34,669 nucleotides of DNA from positions 1-34,669 of the forward strand of contig CAKTXH010000018.1 of the NCBI GenBank assembly GCA_934630975.1, in the 5' to 3' direction. The position numbers and the translations under genes were made by a program. The notes beneath the pieces were generated by a model. That model searched no databases, was not told the DNA's origin, and was given only the letters and a program-made list of their open reading frames with translations. The stretch comes from an uncultured Clostridia bacterium (lineage in GTDB: Bacteria; Bacillota; Clostridia; Christensenellales; Aristaeellaceae). Of this stretch, positions 14,752-22,247 are shown in pieces (position 1 is the first letter of the stretch; the number at the start of each line of letters is the position of its first letter).

Positions 14752-15879
14752 TTATTCGCCGATCGGGTTCATCCGCCCCGCGTAAACGCCGCCGAACACC
14801 CGGATGCCCGGCGCGCAGCCGTCAAAGGCGAAATCCGCCACGCGCGTCGTCGTCGGCATCTTGACGAACGAAAGCCTTGTGCAGCCGAAGAACGCCATCC
14901 GCCCGACCATGCTTGTGCCCCACGGCAAGGTCACCTGCGTCAGGCTTTCGCACCCGGCGAAGGCGCTGTCCTTCAAACACTCCAGCCCGCGCTCAAAGCT
15001 GACGCTGATGAGCTGGCGGCAGCCGAAAAACGCGCTTTCGCCGATTTCGCGAACGCCGCCGCCCACGATGAGCTGTTCCAGCGTACCGCTGGCAAAAAAC
15101 GCCTTCGGCGCAATCGTCGCCACGCGCCTGCCGCAGATCTCCGTCGGGATTTCGATGCGGTGCGGCGCGGCCTGCCGCGCGCCCAAAACGGTCAGCGTGC
15201 CGTCCTCCTCCTCGCGCAGCACAAGCTCCTCGTCGTCCTTCCAGCTTTCAAAATCGAACGCCAGTCCGTTGAGTTTGGCGTACTGCGCCGCGGGCGCATC
15301 CTGCGCGCCGTAAAGCCGCAGCTCCCTGCTGCACCCGAAGAACGCGCCGCCGCCGATCTGCGTCACGCTGGCGGGCACTTCCACCCGCTTGAGCGCCGCG
15401 CATTTGGAAAAGCAGCTCGGCCCGAGCTGCACAACGCCCGGCTCGATGCGCACCCGTTCGAGCTGGCTGCACTTGGCGAAGGCCAGCGTGCCCACGCGCT
15501 GCACCCCGCCGGGGATCGTCAGCACCCGCAGGTGCGAGCAGCCGGAAAACGCCATTTCGCCAATCTGCCGCAGGCTCTCCGGCAGGATGACCCGGCGCAG
15601 CTCGGCGCAGCCCTCAAACGCGCGCGGCGCAATCGCCACCACCGGGCACGCGCCCGCCTCGAACTGAATATCCAGATCATCCGCCTGCCGGTCAATGCAG
15701 CGCACGGCGGTCAGCGTGCCATCCCCGTTATCGGAAAAATCCATCACATGCCGCCCGACCATCGCGCAGGCCGAAGAAAAGCGCGGACGCGGCGCGCTCT
15801 CCACCGGCGCGCTGAATCCATCCTGAATGATCATCCTGTCGTTTTCTCCCTGCACAAAGGGCGGTTTTCTTGTGAGCAT
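14752..15879 (-). CDS. BspA-like leucine-rich-repeat (LRR_5) protein
   Basis: This 375-residue protein consists mainly of BspA/TpLRR units of the form AFxGCxxLxxVxIPxxVxxIGxxAF. About five lie at 80-200 and four or more at 255-365, with a non-repeat insert of about 55 residues between the blocks (about 200-250). Examples are APRAFEGCAELRRVILPES and DSAFAGCESLTQVTLPWGT. It has no signal peptide, membrane anchor or cell-wall motif, so it looks cytoplasmic, unlike the surface adhesins of the family. Such repeats mediate protein binding; the partner is unknown. ATG 15879 has GGAGGAA 7 bases upstream. The gene is a single transcription unit. Confidence 0.88.
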   Translation of the reverse strand: MLTRKPPFVQGENDRMIIQDGFSAPVESAPRPRFSSACAMVGRHVMDFSDNGDGTLTAVRCIDRQADDLDIQFEAGACPVVAIAPRAFEGCAELRRVILPESLRQIGEMAFSGCSHLRVLTIPGGVQRVGTLAFAKCSQLERVRIEPGVVQLGPSCFSKCAALKRVEVPASVTQIGGGAFFGCSRELRLYGAQDAPAAQYAKLNGLAFDFESWKDDEELVLREEEDGTLTVLGARQAAPHRIEIPTEICGRRVATIAPKAFFASGTLEQLIVGGGVREIGESAFFGCRQLISVSFERGLECLKDSAFAGCESLTQVTLPWGTSMVGRMAFFGCTRLSFVKMPTTTRVADFAFDGCAPGIRVFGGVYAGRMNPIGE

Positions 15880-15914
15880 GTCGATTCCTCCGCTATTTTG
15901 TCACCTGTCGTTCT

Positions 15915-15943
15915 ATTATAGCATCGCAAAGGGAGGATGACAA
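15915..15943 (-). promoter_or_regulatory. Promoter of the leucine-rich-repeat gene
   Basis: On the minus strand TTGTCA (15938-15943), 17 bases and TATAAT (15915-15920) lie 36 bases before the start codon, divergent from the dlt-like operon promoter. Confidence 0.85.
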
Positions 15944-15965
15944 TTCATTTTTTCCATCGCTTTCC

Positions 15966-15994
15966 TTGACACCCGGAATCCCCCATGATATAGT
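15966..15994 (+). promoter_or_regulatory. Promoter of the dlt-like operon
   Basis: A perfect TTGACA (15966-15971), a 17-base spacer and TATAGT (15989-15994) lie about 107 bases before the MBOAT start. The AT-rich leader includes a small CGAAAAC/TTTTCG hairpin close to the ribosome binding site. Confidence 0.8.
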
Positions 15995-16100
15995 TATAAA
16001 TTGAATTGATTTGCCCTTTTTTCATTTGCACAGACGTGCCCGTATCTCATTTTTTCTTCTTCAGCGAAAACCGTTTTCGGTTGAAAGAAAGGAACTTGTC

Positions 16101-17675
16101 GTGTCGCTTACCGTTCTGCTCGCCGCCGCTTTGATCGGCGCGGCGCTGTATTACGTCTGCCCGCTGCGCCTGCGCTGGGTGCTGCTGCTCCTGCTGAGCT
16201 ATGGCTTCTATTGTGCCTGCGGCCTCTCCGCCCTGCCGTTCATCGTTCTCACCACGCTGACAACATGGGCCGGCGCGCTGATGATCGCCCGCATCGGCGA
16301 GCGCGGCAAAGCCTATCTGCGCGCGCACAAGGACGAGCTGACCGCCGAAGCCAAAAAGGCGCATAAGGCAAAGACGCGTTCGCGTCAGCGCGTCTGGTTT
16401 TTCGCGGTGCTGCTGCTCAACTTCGGCGTGCTGGCCGTGCTCAAATACCTGAACCCGGTGATGGCGTGGGGCGCGTCGCTGCTGGGCAGAGACGCGCCGT
16501 CGCTGGGGCTGGTTCTGCCGCTGGGCATCAGCTTCTATACCTTTCAGTCGATGGGCTACCTGATCGACGTATACAACGGCAAATACTCCCCCCGAAAGAA
16601 TCCGGCGAAATTTGCGCTGTTCGTCTCCTTCTTTCCGCAGCTCATTCAAGGCCCGATTGCGCGCTTTGATCAGCTGGAAAGCCAGCTCGTCACCCCGCAT
16701 CGCTTTGACCTGAAAAACATCGAGCGCGGCCTTTTGCTGATGCTCTGGGGCTGGTTCAAAAAGAAAGTCATCGCCGACCGCGCGCTGACGCTGGTGAACG
16801 CGGTTTTCGGCAATCAAAGCGCCTACGGCGGCGCGGTGATCGTCGTCGGCGTGCTCTTTTACTCCCTCCAGCAGTACGCGGATTTTTCCGGCGGCATCGA
16901 CCTGGTGACAGGCATCGCCCAGCTCTTCGGCGTTCAGCTCGCGCCGAACTTCAAGCGGCCTTATTTTTCCGTCTCCCTCGGCGATTTCTGGCGGCGCTGG
17001 CACATCAGTCTGGGCGCGTGGATGCGCGATTACGTCTTCTATCCCTTCGCCCTGACGAAGCCGATTTCCCGCATGAGCAAAGCGCTCAAAAAGAAAGTCG
17101 GTGCGCCCATCGCCCGCGCCCTGCCCGCCGCGCTGGGCAACATTCTGGTGTTTCTGCTGGTGGGCGTTTGGCACGGCGCGCAGATGAACTATGTGCTTTG
17201 GGGCTTGTATAACGGCGTGATTCTCGCGTTCACCGCGCTGCTTGAGCCGCTTTACAAAAAGATGAACGACCGCCTGCCGCGGCTGACCTCCTCCAAAGCG
17301 TTCCACGTGTTCCGCGTCCTGCGGACGTTCCTGATCGTCAATATCGGCTGGTACTTCGATCGCTGCGAGCGCGCTTCCGACGCGTTCGCCATGCTGCATA
17401 AAACGCTCTTCGCGTTCAACGCGCAGCAGCTTTCCGGCGGCATGCCGAAAGCGCTCGGCCTGGCCGCCAGGGATTATCACATTCTGCTGCTTGCAACCCT
17501 CCTTCTCTTTGTCGTCTCCTTCATGCAGGAACGCGGCGTGAAAATTCGCGATTTCGTGCTTTCACGCCCGCTGGCGCTGCGCTGGGCGATGCTTTACGCG
17601 TTCATTCTTTTCGTGCTGGCGACCTTCGGCGGCCCAAACGTCGCCTCTTCCGGCTTTATGTACGCGGTTTTTTGA
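16101..17675 (+). CDS. MBOAT-family O-acyltransferase (DltB-like)
   Basis: This 524-residue polytopic membrane protein opens with YYVCPLRLRWVLLLLLSYGFYC, then LPLGISFYTFQSMGYLIDVY, FFPQLIQGPIARF and the MBOAT core SLGDFWRRWHISLGAWMRDYVFYPF (His about 301). The invariant His is in VGVWHGAQMNYVLWGLYNG (about 358). In Dlt systems DltB uses an aminoacyl carrier protein in the cytoplasm to pass the acyl group across the membrane; PatA/AlgI relatives transfer acetyl groups to polysaccharide. The length exceeds typical DltB (about 400) and is nearer AlgI types. The start is GTG 16101 after AAAGGAA; longer frames lack a site. It heads the operon and abuts the SGNH gene. Confidence 0.93.
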   Translation: MSLTVLLAAALIGAALYYVCPLRLRWVLLLLLSYGFYCACGLSALPFIVLTTLTTWAGALMIARIGERGKAYLRAHKDELTAEAKKAHKAKTRSRQRVWFFAVLLLNFGVLAVLKYLNPVMAWGASLLGRDAPSLGLVLPLGISFYTFQSMGYLIDVYNGKYSPRKNPAKFALFVSFFPQLIQGPIARFDQLESQLVTPHRFDLKNIERGLLLMLWGWFKKKVIADRALTLVNAVFGNQSAYGGAVIVVGVLFYSLQQYADFSGGIDLVTGIAQLFGVQLAPNFKRPYFSVSLGDFWRRWHISLGAWMRDYVFYPFALTKPISRMSKALKKKVGAPIARALPAALGNILVFLLVGVWHGAQMNYVLWGLYNGVILAFTALLEPLYKKMNDRLPRLTSSKAFHVFRVLRTFLIVNIGWYFDRCERASDAFAMLHKTLFAFNAQQLSGGMPKALGLAARDYHILLLATLLLFVVSFMQERGVKIRDFVLSRPLALRWAMLYAFILFVLATFGGPNVASSGFMYAVF

Positions 17676-17692
17676 TGAAGGAGGCGGCCAAT

Positions 17693-19027
17693 TTGAACCA
17701 TTCAACCTGCCGCGGCCTGCTCCGGCTCGCCGCGTTTCTGATCGGCCTTGCGCTGGTCGTCGTTCTGGCGAACACTTTTCTGATTCAGACGGATACCTTC
17801 GTCGCCCTGATGATGGACGAGCTGAAAACCCGCAGCGATATCGAGCTGGCGGTTGTCGGCTCCTCCATCGTCTGCGACCATTTCAACCCCGCGCTCATCG
17901 GCGAACAGACGGGGCTGACGACGTTTTCCGCCTCCGTCACCGGGCTTTCGCTGCAAGGCGAGCTGGCGCTGACCCGCGAGCTGTACCGCCGAAACACCCC
18001 GGCATATACCGTGCTGGTCGTCGAGCCGTATAATTTTGACACCGCAAAGGAATACCCAAGCACCTTTTATAAGCTTGCTCCCTTCCTCAGCGGCGTCCAA
18101 AACCGGCTGACCTATTATATGGATGCCTGCCGCGAGGACAATCTGTACCTCAACCGCCTGCTGCTCTTCCGCGAGTTCGGCGCAAAGTCCTTTTCCGACG
18201 TGGCCAAAACCGTCGGTCTGCGGCTCGACGCGCCCAAAGCATATGAGTGGCTCAAACCGACGATGGATGAAACCGTCTCCTACGCGGGCAGCGGTTTTCA
18301 GCGCCACAACAGCCCGGAAAGCGCCGCGGACGTGGTTCGTGAAAAGCTGCTCCGCAGGCCCGACCCCGGTTATGCCTATGACCTGTACGATTCCTCCAAG
18401 GCGTTTCTGGCGCGTTACAAGGCGCTCTGCGAAGCGCACGGCAGCAAGCTGATCATCGTCCTCTTTCCGAGCCTGACGGCGCACGCGCTGGCCGAGCCGG
18501 ATTTTCTGGCCTACGGCGAAAGCGTGATGCGCTACTGCCGGGAAAACGGCATTCCCTGCTTCAACCTGCTGTATACCAAAGCGGCGTACCTGCCCAATCT
18601 GGATGCGTATTATCATGACGTGCACCACATGAACGGCGAGGGTGCGGATCTGTTCAGCGCGTTTTTCGCCCGCTTCTTCAACGCTTACACGAGCGGCGAG
18701 GAGATTTCCGGCTGGTTTTACGAAAACAGCGAGCAGTATCTGGCTTCCATCGACCGCATCACCAACGTCTGGCTGAGCGTCGGCAAAGAAAGCTATCTGG
18801 CGGACTGCAACCGCGGCACGCTCGTCACGCCGCTCTATCGGTTCGTCTCCGTCGCTTCGGATGGCAGCGAAACCCTCTTGCAGGATTACGGCGAAAACGA
18901 CACGCTGCCCGCCGCGCTTGTGCCGCCGGGCGAAACCCTGCGCGTCTACGCCGTGCCCAAAGGGCAGGAAAACGCCGAACCCGTCTGGTATAACCTTTCC
19001 GAAAACTCGCCGAGGGTTGAATCCTGA
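17693..19027 (+). CDS. DltD-like SGNH-family membrane-anchored protein
   Basis: This 444-residue protein has one N-terminal membrane helix (about 10-33) and an outside domain with SGNH features: VVGSSIV (Ser57 or Ser58 as nucleophile) and a late DVHHMN with an Asp309-x-x-His312 pair, the DxxH arrangement of DltD and AlgX/AlgJ proteins. DltD acts with DltB to place D-Ala on teichoic acid. About 100 residues after the catalytic part form a beta-rich tail (DGSETLLQDYGEND...). Start choice: TTG 17693 has AAGGAGG 8 bases before it; ATG 17675, overlapping the MBOAT stop as TGATG, has no site but could be coupled. Sequence similarity to true DltD appears distant. Confidence 0.82.
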   Translation: MNHSTCRGLLRLAAFLIGLALVVVLANTFLIQTDTFVALMMDELKTRSDIELAVVGSSIVCDHFNPALIGEQTGLTTFSASVTGLSLQGELALTRELYRRNTPAYTVLVVEPYNFDTAKEYPSTFYKLAPFLSGVQNRLTYYMDACREDNLYLNRLLLFREFGAKSFSDVAKTVGLRLDAPKAYEWLKPTMDETVSYAGSGFQRHNSPESAADVVREKLLRRPDPGYAYDLYDSSKAFLARYKALCEAHGSKLIIVLFPSLTAHALAEPDFLAYGESVMRYCRENGIPCFNLLYTKAAYLPNLDAYYHDVHHMNGEGADLFSAFFARFFNAYTSGEEISGWFYENSEQYLASIDRITNVWLSVGKESYLADCNRGTLVTPLYRFVSVASDGSETLLQDYGENDTLPAALVPPGETLRVYAVPKGQENAEPVWYNLSENSPRVES

Positions 19028-19045
19028 AGCCCGGTTGGGTATAAT
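19017..19045 (+). promoter_or_regulatory. Internal promoter before the adenylation gene
   Basis: TTGAAT (19017-19022), 17 bases and a perfect TATAAT (19040-19045) overlap the end of the SGNH gene. This would let the adenylation, decarboxylase and carrier genes be expressed apart from the two membrane genes. The leader contains repeat B1. Confidence 0.7.
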
Positions 19046-19086
19046 AGCATTACGCATCCCTTTACCACGCAGTTTAAACGCCCCGA

Positions 19087-19128
19087 AACCTCCCCTCCCA
19101 AGAAGAGGAAGGCCGCGTGAGCGGCAAA
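19087..19128. repeat. Family B hairpin repeat, copy B1
   Basis: An imperfect CCTCCCCTCCCAAGAAGAGG hairpin is followed by GCCGC/GCGGC, the general pattern of the CTCCCT-type repeats found at 21853, 24936 and 29363. It lies in the leader of the adenylation gene. Confidence 0.5.
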
Positions 19129-19156
19129 AGGGCGATTGATTTGAGGAAACAATACG

Positions 19157-20701
19157 ATGAACACTCTGATTCTGGATGGTCTGGAGCAGACCGCCGCGCG
19201 TCTGCCGGAAAAGATTGCTTTTGCCGACGAGCAGACTGAAATCAGCTTTTCCGCGCTGATCAGCCGCGCGCGAAACGTCGCCAGCGCGCTGGCCGCGCTT
19301 GTGCCGCCGCGCAGCGTCGTCGGCTTTTATATGGAAAAAAGCGTGCAAACCGTCGTCGGCTTCATGGGCGCGGTCTACGCCGGGTGCGCCTATGCCCAAT
19401 TGAACCTGCGCCACCCCGCGCCGCGCATCCGCGCGATGCTCGAAACGCTGGATACGCCGATTGTCGTCACCGACAGGGCGCACCTCGCCCAGCTCGAAAG
19501 CGTCGCGCCGCCCGCGCGCATCCTGCTCATCGAGGAGCTGGAAGAAACGCCGACGGATGAAGCCGTGCTTTCCGCCGTCCGCACGCAGATGATCGACGCC
19601 GACCCGCTCTATGTCAATTTCACCAGCGGCTCGACCGGCACGCCGAAGGGCGTGGTCGTCTGCCACCGCAACGTGTGCGAATTCATCCCCTGCTTTGCGG
19701 AGACGTTCGCCATCACCGAGCGCGACGTGCTGGCCAATCAGGCGCCGTTTGACTTCGACGTTTCCGTCAAGGATATTTACAGCGGCCTGTTCACCGGCGC
19801 TCGGGTGGAAATCGTGCCGACGGCGTATTTCACCAACCCGACAAAGCTGATGGATTTTCTCTGCGGCCGCGGCGTAACGCTGATGGTCTGGGCGGTGAGC
19901 GCGCTCTGCTTCCTGACGACGATGAACGCGCTGGCCTATAAAACCCCGGCGACGCTGCGCGCGATTCTCTTCTCCGGCGAGGTCATGCCGATCAAGCATC
20001 TGCACAAGCTGCAAAAATACCTGCCGGCTGTGCAGTACGTCAACCTCTACGGCCCAACGGAAATCACCTGCAACTGCACCTATTACGTCGTAGACCGCGA
20101 GTTCGCCGAAAACGAGACGCTGCCCATCGGCGTGCCGTTCAAAAACGAGCGCATCCTGCTGCTCACGCCGGACGGCAACGAAGCCGCGAAGCCCGGCGAA
20201 ATCGGCGAGCTTTGCGTCAGCGGCACGTCCGTCGCGCTGGGCTATTATAAAGACCCGGAGCGCACCGCCGCCTGCTTCACCCAGAACCCGCTCAACCATG
20301 CGTATCTCGAGCCGATTTACCGCACCGGCGACCTTGTGAAGCTGAACGAGCGCGGCGAAATGGTCTATGTCTCCCGGAAGGATTTCCAGATCAAGCACAT
20401 GGGCCACCGCATCGAGCTGAGCGAAATCGAGGTGCAGATGACCGCCGTGCCCGGCGTGGAACGCGCGCTCTGCGCCTATCTGGCGGATAAGGGCAAAATT
20501 CTCGCCTTCTACACCGGCGCGGCGGATAAGGCCGCCATCACCGCCGCGCTGCGCGAGGTGCTGCCGGGGTATATGATTCCCAACCTCTTCATGCAGGTGG
20601 AGGCGATGCCGCTGAACAAGAACGGCAAGATCGACCGCGCCGCGCTGCTCGAGCAATACGCCGCCGCGAAGGCCGCCCAAAAGGAGGCGCGACATGGATA
20701 A
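19157..20701 (+). CDS. Amino-acid adenylating enzyme, DltA-like carrier-protein ligase
   Basis: This 514-residue stand-alone adenylation domain of the ANL family activates an amino acid with ATP and loads it on a phosphopantetheinyl carrier. It shows the phosphate loop FTSGSTGTPKG (155-165), YGPTE, the hinge YRTGDL and the C-terminal catalytic Lys in NKNGKIDR. The A4-like motif FDFDVSVKD keeps the Asp (about 201) that holds the substrate amino group, so an amino acid is expected. Residues around MVWAVSALCFLTTMN, lining the side-chain pocket, seem unlike the D-Ala-specific DltA pattern as I remember it (STPSF...C), so the substrate may differ. It overlaps the decarboxylase gene by 8 bases. Confidence 0.88.
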   Translation: MNTLILDGLEQTAARLPEKIAFADEQTEISFSALISRARNVASALAALVPPRSVVGFYMEKSVQTVVGFMGAVYAGCAYAQLNLRHPAPRIRAMLETLDTPIVVTDRAHLAQLESVAPPARILLIEELEETPTDEAVLSAVRTQMIDADPLYVNFTSGSTGTPKGVVVCHRNVCEFIPCFAETFAITERDVLANQAPFDFDVSVKDIYSGLFTGARVEIVPTAYFTNPTKLMDFLCGRGVTLMVWAVSALCFLTTMNALAYKTPATLRAILFSGEVMPIKHLHKLQKYLPAVQYVNLYGPTEITCNCTYYVVDREFAENETLPIGVPFKNERILLLTPDGNEAAKPGEIGELCVSGTSVALGYYKDPERTAACFTQNPLNHAYLEPIYRTGDLVKLNERGEMVYVSRKDFQIKHMGHRIELSEIEVQMTAVPGVERALCAYLADKGKILAFYTGAADKAAITAALREVLPGYMIPNLFMQVEAMPLNKNGKIDRAALLEQYAAAKAAQKEARHG

Positions 20702-21851
20702 CCTCTTTTCCGCCGCCGAGCGCTTCGGCACGCCCTGCTTCGTCTTCGACGAGGTGCAGCTTGCGCGCCGCATGAAGGCCGTTCGCGCCATCGTGCCGGA
20801 AACCATCGGCCTGTGCTACTCCATCAAGGCGAATCCGTTTCTCATTCCGGCGATGCGCCGTCTGGTCGGCACGCTGGAAGTGTGCAGCCCCGGCGAGCTG
20901 GAAATCTGCCGCGAGATGGGCGTTTCGCCCGACACGGTGCTCTTTTCCGGCGTGAACAAGACCCGCGCCGATGTGGAACGCGCGATGGAGCTGGGCGTAA
21001 CGCATTTCACCTGCGAATCCCCGCTGCACGTTCGGCTGATCGACGAGGCGGCAAGGGCGCGCGGCAAAGTTTACCCCGTGCTGCTGCGGCTGACGGCCGG
21101 CTCACAGTTCGGCATGGACGAGCGGGATTTCTTCGCCGCGCTCGATCATCGCGCCGATACGCCGGGCATCCGCATCGAAGGCGTGCATTACTTCTCCGGC
21201 ACACAACGCAAAAAGCTGGACGGCCAGCGCAAGGAGCTGGCGATGCTGGCCGAACTGGTCGAGCGCCTGAAAACGGATTACGGCATGGAGACAGTACGAG
21301 TGGAATACGGCCCGGGCTTGTACTTTCCGTATTTTAACCACGAAGATCACAGCGACACGCTCGCGCCGATTCGCGAATTGGCACCCGATCTGGCCGCGCT
21401 GGCCGCGCATTGCGAACTGACGATCGAGATGGGGCGCTTTTTCGCCTCCGAGTGCGGCGCGTACCTGACCCGCGTGGTTGATACGAAGGTGAACGGCGGC
21501 ACAGCCTACGCGATTCTGGACGGCGGTATTCACCACGTCAACTATCTCGGCGGCAACATGGGCATGCGTGTGCCGATCATCCGGCAATCCCCGGTACGTG
21601 AGGGCGATTTGCAGCCGTGGGCGCTGTGCGGCAGTCTCTGCACGACGGCGGACGTGCTCGTCCGCAAGGCGGAGCTGCATCCGCTCGAGCCGGGCGACGT
21701 GCTGGCGTTCATGAACATCGGCGCGTATTCGGTGACGGAAGGCCCTGCGCTCTTCCTCAGCCGCGACATGCCGCGCATCGTCCTTCGCGGCGAAAACGGC
21801 GACCGGCTGGCGCGCGACACGGTGCACAGCTGGGCGCTGAACCACGAGTAA
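20694..21851 (+). CDS. Fold-type III PLP-dependent amino-acid decarboxylase (LysA/BtrK-like)
   Basis: This 385-residue enzyme has an alanine-racemase-like barrel with PLP Lys45 in YSIKANP, the barrel motifs EVCSPGELE and RLTAGSQFGM, and EYGPGLYFP. The C-terminal part has CGSLCTTADVL (Cys316 as likely acid) and GAYSVTEG. LysA typically reads CESGD at the Cys site; the LCTxxD form is the one I associate with decarboxylases acting on carrier-bound substrates (BtrK of butirosin, exosortase-associated decarboxylases). Its ATG overlaps the adenylation gene, with AAAAGGAGG upstream, so the two are co-translated. Expected role: removal of the alpha-carboxyl from an amino acid bound to the carrier encoded next. 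A free-substrate decarboxylase or racemase is the alternative. Confidence 0.85.
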   Translation: MDNLFSAAERFGTPCFVFDEVQLARRMKAVRAIVPETIGLCYSIKANPFLIPAMRRLVGTLEVCSPGELEICREMGVSPDTVLFSGVNKTRADVERAMELGVTHFTCESPLHVRLIDEAARARGKVYPVLLRLTAGSQFGMDERDFFAALDHRADTPGIRIEGVHYFSGTQRKKLDGQRKELAMLAELVERLKTDYGMETVRVEYGPGLYFPYFNHEDHSDTLAPIRELAPDLAALAAHCELTIEMGRFFASECGAYLTRVVDTKVNGGTAYAILDGGIHHVNYLGGNMGMRVPIIRQSPVREGDLQPWALCGSLCTTADVLVRKAELHPLEPGDVLAFMNIGAYSVTEGPALFLSRDMPRIVLRGENGDRLARDTVHSWALNHE

Positions 21852-21852
21852 A

Positions 21853-21989
21853 ACTCCTTCCGTCTGCCTTCGGCAGCCACCTCCCTCGAAGAGGGAGGTA
21901 TAAATTGTAGACAGCAATCAAGAGCTCCCTCCTTGAGGGAGCTGGCGCGAAGCGACTGAAGGAGTCGGCGCAAAGCGACTAAAGGAATT
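21853..21989. repeat. Family B repeat B2, two facing copies plus a degenerate tandem piece
   Basis: The left copy (21853-21899) starts ACTCCTTCCGTC and contains CTGCC/GGCAG and CCTCCCTC/GAGGGAGG hairpins. The right copy (about 21922-21965) is its inverse, with AGCTCCCTC/GAGGGAGCT and GGCGCGAAGCGACTGAAGG. A 23-base weakened repeat of the last piece follows (21966-21988, ending ACTAAAGGAAT). Stem bases differ between the copies on both sides. The repeat fills the spacer before the carrier-protein gene. Confidence 0.75.
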
Positions 21990-22011
21990 CAATAAAAAGG
22001 AGAATACGATT

Positions 22012-22242
22012 ATGCGTGACACCATTCTGGAAATCCTCTCGGACATCGGTGAGGACGTTGACTTTGACACCTGCGAAACCCTGATCGACGACGGCATCCT
22101 CTCTTCGCTGGATATCATCCAGCTCATCGGCGCGCTGAACGATGAGTTTGATATTTCCATCCCCGCGACGGAAATCATCCCGGAAAACTTCAACAGCGTG
22201 AACGCAATGGCCGCGATGGTCGCGCGCTTGTCTGAGGAGTGA
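22012..22242 (+). CDS. Acyl/aminoacyl carrier protein (DltC-like)
   Basis: This 76-residue acidic four-helix carrier protein has LIDDGILSSLDIIQLI; Ser32, just before Leu-Asp, is the expected phosphopantetheine site (a variant of the usual DSL). The rest, ALNDEFDISIPATEIIPENFNSVNAMAAMV, matches DltC/ACP helices II-III. AAAAGGAG precedes ATG 22012. It stands 160 bases after the decarboxylase gene, past repeat B2, and 5 bases before the aminopeptidase gene. It should carry the activated amino acid between the adenylating enzyme, the decarboxylase and the MBOAT protein. A 4'-phosphopantetheinyl transferase is not in the window. Confidence 0.92.
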   Translation: MRDTILEILSDIGEDVDFDTCETLIDDGILSSLDIIQLIGALNDEFDISIPATEIIPENFNSVNAMAAMVARLSEE

Positions 22243-22247
22243 TTCAA

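Noticed and set aside
16011..16100. Upstream ATG extension of the MBOAT gene
   Set aside because: It begins within 20 bases of the promoter -10, encodes a basic non-conserved stretch and has no ribosome binding site, whereas GTG 16101 has AAAGGAA.
17702..20806. Long minus-strand open frame across the SGNH and adenylation genes
   Set aside because: It spans two clear plus-strand genes, their promoter and a repeat; composition is typical of a shadow frame.
21853..21989. Repeat B2 as an operon-ending terminator before the carrier gene
   Set aside because: No T run follows, the carrier gene has no promoter of its own that I can see, and the repeat is one of several copies in the window.
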